Below, piece by piece: positions 58,247 through 64,000 of a DNA stretch of 64,000 nucleotides. The notes under the pieces are model-generated. The model saw nothing but the letters and a program-made list of their open reading frames with translations. It did no database searches and was not told the origin of the DNA. The stretch comes from Ahaetulla prasina (lineage: Eukaryota; Chordata; Lepidosauria; Squamata; Colubridae). Positions within the stretch are counted from its first letter, which is position 1, and the number at the start of each line of letters is the position of its first letter. The stretch covers positions 29,096,435 to 29,160,434 of the forward strand of contig NC_080541.1 in NCBI RefSeq assembly GCF_028640845.1, read 5' to 3'. The translations under genes were made by a program, and so were the position numbers.

Positions 58247-59549
58247 AACTGCTTACTACTAGGGTTGAAAAAATTGCACACCATTTTTTTAATATAATTA
58301 TGGTACTTTTTTCAACAAAAAGGATATTATGACTATCGTATCTGGCCACTTGGTGAACTGTTAAACAGCTGTCAATCTCATTGTACAATTCTGAGACTAA
58401 TGTTCTTCATTCTATTTAACACATACAATATATTCCTAGACATTTATATTTTGGAAATATGCTCCAACAGACAAAAGCTGTGATTTTAAATATTTAGACA
58501 AACACTTCCCTAAATAAAACCTTGAAAGTTACATCTATTTTTATCCACTTTGCACTTTTCTTATTTGTGCCTTGAAAGGGGCAGAAAGCATGTAATAATT
58601 AAACTATGTAATAGTTACATGCCATTCCTCCATACGGAGAGATGCTTCTTATGTATAATCAATATGGAGACATTTTTCAGAGCAGGAGAAGTCTGACTTG
58701 CTAAATATTCTATGAAAATGGTTGCTATTGTCAGCGCCTTCATTCTATTATCCTCTAGGCAAGGCACAACATTGAAGTGAGTGGCATGCTATATTTTTTA
58801 TGAAGTCAAACTATTCCTAATAATCAAATGTGTACTAAAGAACATTTCATCAACAAACTTCAATGACAGGAAAAAGAGGAAGCAATGACAACCACCACAG
58901 AAACCTGCTCAGCTGGACTCTTCACTCCATACCCCCTCCCATCTCCCATACAAAGCCATTGCAATAGATCTATGAAATGTAAAAATAGCCAATTAGTAAA
59001 AGGCATATTGTGATGCATTGTAGAATATGGGACTGGAGAAATAAAAGCTGGGTGATGCATACAATATTCTTAATATCACAGTATTTATTATTTATATCCA
59101 CCTCTTTGAAAGGCCACATATAAAAACATTTGTGGTTTTCATGAGATTTTAAAATAACCCAGAACTTTAAGTCAAGGCTGTAAATATAAGATTCATAATT
59201 CTGAAGAGTATATTTGCCTATTATAAGACTGTGCATTAGTAATGAAGCACACTCTTTGTTTGCAATAAATACATTTCATAATCAAATGTATTTTTATTAT
59301 TATCGTATATTCTGTATTTCAGAAGAGTGATTCAAAGTCTCAAAAATAGTAACCTGAACCTATATCTGTTTGTTAATAAATATCATATATTAAAAGGAAA
59401 TTGTTCGAATAAAAATAATCATATGATCCAGCAACTTTACAAAAGATTCTAGGAGCAGAATCCATTGAAATATAGGAATAGGAATGTAGGAATAAACGTA
59501 GATGAAGTTCCAGAAGAAACTATGGAAACTAAGCATCTTATACCTAAAC
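58247..59549. other. Unrecognised intronic sequence
   Basis: No recognised feature. Confidence 0.5.
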
Positions 59550-59557
59550 TTCTAATA

Positions 59558-59685
59558 CAGGATTCACATCATCATGGCGGCATCATGTGACATATTGGGA
59601 CTTTTTTCCCCCCTTCGCTAAACAGGGCGTAGCATGGCCAGCGCATGATGCATCTGGCCTGTGGGCCAGGAGTTGGACAGCCCTG
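59558..59685. mobile_element. hAT-like element, GTGTCAAACTC family, decayed
   Basis: Left CAGGATTCACATCATCATGG; right GGGCCAGGAGTTGGACAGCC, ending in CTG. Flanks TTCTAATA (59550-59557) and ATCTAATC (59686-59693) match at 6 of 8. Confidence 0.6.
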
Positions 59686-59905
59686 ATCTAATCACATACC
59701 TGGGACCACAAAGACTCTCAAGCTATGAACTGGCATTTAAAAGTAAATACAGGCTCATCTCGAACAGGCTGATATTTTAATTTAAGTTTACCTACAGTCA
59801 TTACTCTTATTTTGTCCCCATAGATTTCAAACAATGATTCAAAATGTGTACAGAAAGGAGAGCTAAGTATCACAAGCTAAAGGACTACAGATTTTTCTCA
59901 ATGTA

Positions 59906-60731
59906 CAGGCATTTGTTTAACATCTGTTTGAAGTTATTACAGTGATAAAAATGTGAATTACAACCAGTCCTCCCAATTATGACCATCACAGCATCCCCAG
60001 GGTCATGTGATCAAAATTAGAGCAGCTGGCATGTATTTACAATGGTTGCAGAGTCCTGAGGTAACATGATCACCATATTTCCAAGAGGTTTCTGACATGC
60101 AATGTCAATAGGGGAAGCCAGGTTTGCTTAAAGCAGCAGTTCTCAACCTGTGGGCCGCGACCCCTTTGGAGGTTGAATGACAATTTGCCAGGGGTCGCCT
60201 AAGACCATCGGAAATATGGGAAGTATACTTGCGAGTCGAAGAATCGCGGTCCAATGGTTGACTCCACAAGCCAACTGCAGGCTCTTCAAATTGCTAGCCG
60301 AATTCGGCTTCAGGCGCAATGAATTAAAAAAAAGAGAAATCTTTGCTCTGATGTCTCCCTCTCAAGCCAGCTGCAATCACTCCCAATTGCTAGCCTAATC
60401 TGGCTTCAGGCGCGATAAACTTAATAGGAGAGGAGTCTCCGCTTTAATGCCTCCGTCCTCAAGGCAATCACAAGCAGTTCAGATCGCTAGCCAATACGGC
60501 TTCAGGCACAATAAATTCAAAACGAAAATAATTTTACGGTTGGGGCATTGTATTAAAGGGGTCGCCACATCGTGGGGCATTTTATTAAAGGGGTCACAGC
60601 ACTATAAAGGTTGAGAACCACTGGCTTAAAGGCCATGTGATTCACTGAGCAACTATAGCAAAAAGATCATAAAATTGGATTTGACTCACTTATAATCTCT
60701 CCACTTGACTTAGTAAATTGAGGACTATCTA
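59906..60731 (-). mobile_element. Tigger/pogo-like element interrupted by SPIN-like hAT
   Basis: Left CAGGCATTTGTTTAACATCT between TA (59904-59905) and right TTGAGGACTATCTA before TA (60732-60733). Internal CCCCAGGGTCATGTGATCAA matches the other copies. Its right end is 237 bp from the ZFPM2 exon donor. Confidence 0.75.
60134..60623 (+). mobile_element. SPIN-like hAT nonautonomous element (490 bp)
   Basis: Left end CAGCAGTTCTCAACCTGTGG continues into GCCGCGACCCCTTTGGAGG and GGGGTCGCCTAAGACCATCG, as I recall for SPIN. The right end is AGGTTGAGAACCACTG. Exact 8-bp duplication GCTTAAAG at 60126-60133 and 60624-60631. Inside, a 96-97-bp unit carrying GCTAGCC occurs three times. No transposase. 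Confidence 0.88.
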
Positions 60732-60733
60732 TA

Positions 60734-60960
60734 CTTATTTGTTTAACTAATGATTGCTTTTCTATTCTAGCAAACATTCAAGGAAGTTAGCAAAAAAAAT
60801 AATATCCACTAACAATTAAAAGCAGATCAAAAGGACATTGCCTTTAGTATTTTTCTGAAGACTAAGAGAAAGTGAGACAAACGCCATTAGTTATTTATGT
60901 TCATAAATGAAAGAGATGAAAGAACAACAGACAAAACTCCAATATTGGTGCAGTGCTGCT
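60734..60960. other. Intron just downstream of the ZFPM2 donor
   Basis: No recognised feature. Confidence 0.5.
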
Positions 60961-60968
60961 TTACATAC
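60961..60968 (-). promoter_or_regulatory. ZFPM2: 5' splice site (donor) of the ZFPM2 exon
   Basis: On the minus strand the exon ends CACACTG and the intron begins gtatgtaa, a good U1 match. The open frame reads on past this point without homology, which supports a splice here. Confidence 0.85.
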
Positions 60969-61087
60969 CAGTGTGTTGTTATTCAAGTCCATTTTTCCAG
61001 CAAAGGGCCCCCATGTTGTTCCCACCGGAAGCTGTTGCCGACTCTGGATCTTGCGTTCTCCATCCCTCTGGAACATCTCCAATTCCC
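60969..61087 (-). CDS. ZFPM2: ZFPM2 (FOG2) internal coding exon
   Basis: Read on the minus strand this is a 119-bp exon. The first two bases finish a split glycine codon and 39 full codons follow, beginning [14 protein letters not shown] and ending KMDLNNNTL exactly at the donor, so the upstream intron is phase 1 and the downstream intron phase 0. The core block [18 protein letters not shown] is one I know from FOG2, where it opens the PR (SET-related) domain region. FOG2 is a nuclear multi-zinc-finger cofactor that binds the N-finger of GATA4/5/6 and recruits CtBP in heart, gonad and diaphragm development. From memory, mammalian FOG2 differs at about four positions (V for M, K for R, P for A, S for T). 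The acceptor has a clean pyrimidine tract and the donor reads CTG|gtatgt. The paralogue ZFPM1 is the main alternative. No stop or frameshift is seen. Confidence 0.92.
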
Positions 61088-61110
61088 CTGAGAAGCAAAG
61101 AAAATAAGAG
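61088..61110 (-). promoter_or_regulatory. ZFPM2: 3' splice site (acceptor) of the ZFPM2 exon
   Basis: On the minus strand the intron ends in TTATTTTCTTTGCTTCTCAG, a strong pyrimidine tract with an AG directly before the exon. It fixes the exon start at 61087. Confidence 0.88.
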
Positions 61111-61796
61111 AGTTTACCACACTAGCCCACAACAATCTCTCCAATGTTACTTTCCTAATCAGCCAACATGTAGACATTATTTATTTCATTAAAATTGTGT
61201 ATACACTGTCATTTCCATGGGGACTAGGCCAAAACAAGATGGTAGTCACAGCATAATGTGTGGGTCCCAAGCATCACCCCATCTTCCTGTGGATCAATGT
61301 CACAAACATGTACAGAAACCTATGACATTGACTCACATACAAATGGGTAAGGATTGGATTATCACTGTTTATTCTTGCTTGCAAAGTTAATGATCTTGAG
61401 CTGTTCAGAAAATATTTTCTCTTCTTACAGTTATCCTCACTGTGTAAATTTATGTTGATCAAATGTATCATATTCCTCGTATTTAGTCTCATTGCATTTT
61501 ATGCAATTATGTAATTATATGTAAATTAAGACTATACAATATCTGACAATATACTATAGTCATAAAGGTACCGGCTGAAACTATGACAGGAAGGTACTAT
61601 ATATAAGCAAACATGCTAACATTCTTAAATCAGTCACCATGATTCTAAAACTCACAATTCATGAAACCAACATGACTCTAAAACCCATCCAAAGGGTGAG
61701 AAACAGCTAGAAGTATTCATTTTTACTTATGTTAAAAGTTGGTCCTAAACTGGTGGGTTTCTTTCTTTACTTTTTTGTGGGGAGAGGAGGATATAG
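61111..61796. other. Upstream ZFPM2 intron, unrecognised
   Basis: No recognised repeat or exon. Confidence 0.5.
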
Positions 61797-61872
61797 TTCT
61801 GAGTCAGACAAATCCAAGCAGTTTTCTTGGCAACATTTTTGGAATCTGTTTGCCATTGCCTTGTTCTTCTTT
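61797..61872 (-). mobile_element. CORE-SINE-like fragment
   Basis: The reverse complement reads AAGGCAATGGCAAACAGATT and ATGTTGCCAAGAAAACTGC. Short remnant. Confidence 0.55.
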
Positions 61873-61891
61873 GGACTGATTTAGCCTTCTG

Positions 61892-62196
61892 GACTTTGTG
61901 CTTAAGGTGGGGAAAAAATGAAACTTTGATTTTTGGGTTTTACCAATGAGATAGATTTGTTGTTATAGAAATGGCTAGTTAATATTATTATGTAAAAGTA
62001 AAAAGTTGAGGTTTGATGTTAATGCCTTATTCTACTGCACTGAAGGGAGTTGGAAGTCAATGCCTTTTTTCCCCTTTTTTCCCTTTTCTTTCCCTCACTT
62101 TTCCCTTCCCTTTCTCCTTTCCTATTTTCCCTACTATATGCTTTTGTATTTTTTTTTGTAGGCTATATTATAAACTAATAAAAACTATTTCAAAAA
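61892..62196 (+). mobile_element. L1 LINE 3' end, 5'-truncated, with target duplication
   Basis: 3' UTR with GTTGGAAGTCAATGCC, a long pyrimidine run and ACTAATAAAAACTATTTCAA at the end. Flanked by GACTGATTTAGCCTTCTG (61874-61891) and GACTGATTTAGTCTTTTG (62197-62214), 16 of 18 identical, as L1 target-primed insertion leaves. Sense of the element is opposite to ZFPM2. Confidence 0.7.
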
Positions 62197-62218
62197 GACT
62201 GATTTAGTCTTTTGTTAT

Positions 62219-62285
62219 GGCTGGCTGGGGAATTCTGGGAGTTGAAGTCCAGCCATCTCCTAGCTCCCAAGGTTGAGAAACATTA
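62219..62285. mobile_element. hAT palindromic MITE, right half only
   Basis: GGCTGGCTGGGGAATTCTGG, GAGTTGAAGTCC and AAGGTTGAGAAACATTA match the right arms of the elements at 28649 and 31350; the left arm is absent. Confidence 0.7.
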
Positions 62286-62807
62286 CTCTAATATTTTTAC
62301 CAGCTTCCACTGGTTCATTAAATAACTGCAGAATGACGCAATCCTGTTTTCTCACTTTCTCATTTTTCAACACTCTATTGGTACTTTCGGTGCCTGTCAG
62401 TTCTGCACAGTAGGACTTTTCTTTCCTTTCAGTTTGAGTCATATTTTGCTATATTGCTCTCAATTAATCAGTTAATCGGATAAAGGCCAGGAAACTCTGG
62501 CCTAGATGTAGGATGGCAAATCTGTTCAATTTTGTTTTGTACAGCCATCCTACGAGTAAATTTCTTTCATTTCATTTCTGCATCAATCTACAAATCTGAC
62601 AAAAAAGAAAGATAGCCTATGTATGTAGTCTCATGTAAGATTTTTCCTTACATATAAGTTTTTGTGAGCACTTTTGCAATTGGCATATGTGTTTCTGTAT
62701 GAAATAATATTTAATGTATTATTATGGTTTACATGTTTTTACTTTCAAAGAAACCCCTAACAATATTCTGAAATTTGGGTCATAAAATGCAAACAGGCCT
62801 TCTATTA
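62286..62807. other. Unrecognised intronic sequence
   Basis: No recognised feature. Confidence 0.5.
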
Positions 62808-63365
62808 AAAACTAGCTGGATCCCCGTGCTTCGCTATGAAACTATGTGATCGGGCTTGATAAATTGACACTTACAGCTTGAATCCTCCCCTATCCTATTC
62901 CTTTCTCTCCCTCAGGCTTTCTAGCCCCTTTCTCTCCATGAGGCTTGCCCCACAGAAGCCGCTCCCCTTCTCTCCCTCAGCCTTGCCCCACAGAAACGTC
63001 TCCTATCCTATCCCCTTCTCTCCCTCAGGCTTTCTAGCCCTTTCTCTCCTTGAGGCTTGCCCCACAGAAGCCTTTTCTATGCTATCCCATTCTCTCCAGA
63101 GTTATTTTCAAGTTGGGAGGGGGAGTAGAAAGTCTAACTAATTAGCATCAGAGCATGTTATAATAATATAGGAAATACTAATGCTCTGATGGTCATTTCG
63201 AAAAATCCTTTCTTAGTGAGCACCTAAAAGCCAAGAGGAACATAAGTGGCAAATTTCAAGTTTGTAGGCTTTACAGTTCTGGAGATTTCGTGATTAATGT
63301 GTGAGTTGTTTTCACTTTTATATATATATATAGATATAGATATATATAGATATATATAGATTCAG
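62808..63365 (+). mobile_element. Unclassified interspersed element (CCCGTGCTTCGCTA type)
   Basis: Begins ACTAGCTGGATCCCCGTGCT and ends GGAGATTTCGTGATTAATG, then a TATATAGA-type tail (63319-63365); I have met these ends together in other vertebrate repeats. Inside, a pyrimidine-rich unit starting CCTATCCTATYCC repeats with a 113-bp period (62889, 63002), and an 11-bp hairpin CATCAGAGCAT / ATGCTCTGATG (63146-63156, 63181-63191) sits before the end. No coding capacity. Confidence 0.5.
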
Positions 63366-64000
63366 ACTGAATGTCTTCTATTCCTACCATGGCATCACTG
63401 AAATTGTGTTCTTTCTTCTCCCCTAACACCATCGTCCTTGCAAAATAGCAAAAAGGACCGTACTTTTTCATTGGCAGCTGACGGGTAATTTTTGAAAAGT
63501 ATCCCTTTTTCAGTTCAATCTATGGAGAAATATGTGTACATTAACACGTACAGTATGTTTTCTGCTTTTGTTTCAGATAAACATGGAAACAGCAGTTTTG
63601 CCTGTTTTTAACCATTAAAAAGGAAGAATGTCTATGGACATGTCAAATTTAACTGATAGCCAAGGAATCATGAGAATCTTTGAAAACCCTTTTAAAAATA
63701 ATTCAGTCTCCCTTTCTGCCTCTGACATTTTTCATCTGAAAAGGGTTCAGACTCAGTCAAACAGTGACTCCTTATCTATACCTGTGGATTTACAAGCAGG
63801 CCTGGCTTTTAATGGATTAAGAATGACAAAGTTAGGGCAGATTATTCAATGATAAGCAAACATCCACCAAAATCCCCAGTTGCATAGGACAATGCTATTC
63901 TTTTCAAGCAGCAAAACTTCTTAATAGAAGAACTTAAAAGAAAGCTTGCTTATACAAAATGCAAAATTGCAAAAAGCAGCCAGTAAGACATTTTCTTTTC
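63366..64000. other. Unrecognised intronic sequence
   Basis: A 74-codon frame at 63628-63852 preceded by an acceptor-like TTTTGTTTCAG was considered and not called. No other feature. Confidence 0.45.

Noticed and set aside
1..60960. Next downstream ZFPM2 exon
   Set aside because: I looked on the minus strand for the following part of the PR-domain region and found no matching frame or sequence; it is probably outside the window.
63628..63852. Frame preceded by an acceptor-like TTTTGTTTCAG
   Set aside because: A stop lies between the acceptor and the ATG, the strand is opposite to ZFPM2, and the peptide is unknown.
61111..64000. Preceding ZFPM2 exon
   Set aside because: No minus-strand frame resembling the acidic region before the PR domain; probably outside the window.

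Overview
The window is AT-rich vertebrate DNA from a squamate reptile, most probably a snake. The evidence is the mix of repeats: CR1 LINEs, Bov-B LINE pieces, two Sauria-type SINEs ending in ACCTTTACCTTT, a LINE whose tail is an (ATTCT)n = (AATAG)n microsatellite (a snake hallmark from established knowledge), and many short hAT elements. There are no bacterial-style genes, operons or CRISPR arrays.

One host gene can be supported. A 119-bp exon on the minus strand (60969-61087) has a strong acceptor and donor and encodes 39 residues, plus the end of a split codon, that I recognise as ZFPM2 (FOG2), the GATA-factor cofactor. The rest of the window is therefore read as intron: 1-60968 is the intron downstream of this exon and 61088-64000 is the upstream intron. 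I found no second ZFPM2 exon.

The introns are crowded with transposable elements between stretches of unrecognised sequence. (i) All eight CR1 fragments lie on the + strand, antisense to ZFPM2; the largest (18105-19358) keeps reverse-transcriptase motifs A, B and C but is frameshifted. (ii) Sixteen hAT-like nonautonomous elements have perfect or near-perfect 8-bp target duplications; one at 60134-60623 looks like SPIN. (iii) Four TA-flanked elements of a Tigger/pogo-like family and two other TA-flanked elements are present. (iv) There are tRNA-derived SINEs of at least four kinds, two LTR candidates, one 5'-truncated L1 with an 18-bp target duplication, and microsatellites, several of them attached to LINE ends.

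Many insertions are nested, which gives relative ages: SPIN-like into Tigger-like, Bov-B into CR1, Bov-B into Tigger-like, CR1 into CR1, hAT into SINE, hAT into LTR, and hAT into an unclassified inverted-repeat element. That inverted-repeat element, present twice (16513-16830 and 45893-46821), and a 14-15-bp GAGTTG minisatellite element (34755-35047) are the least explained structures. Family names rest on recognition from memory, because no database search was possible.
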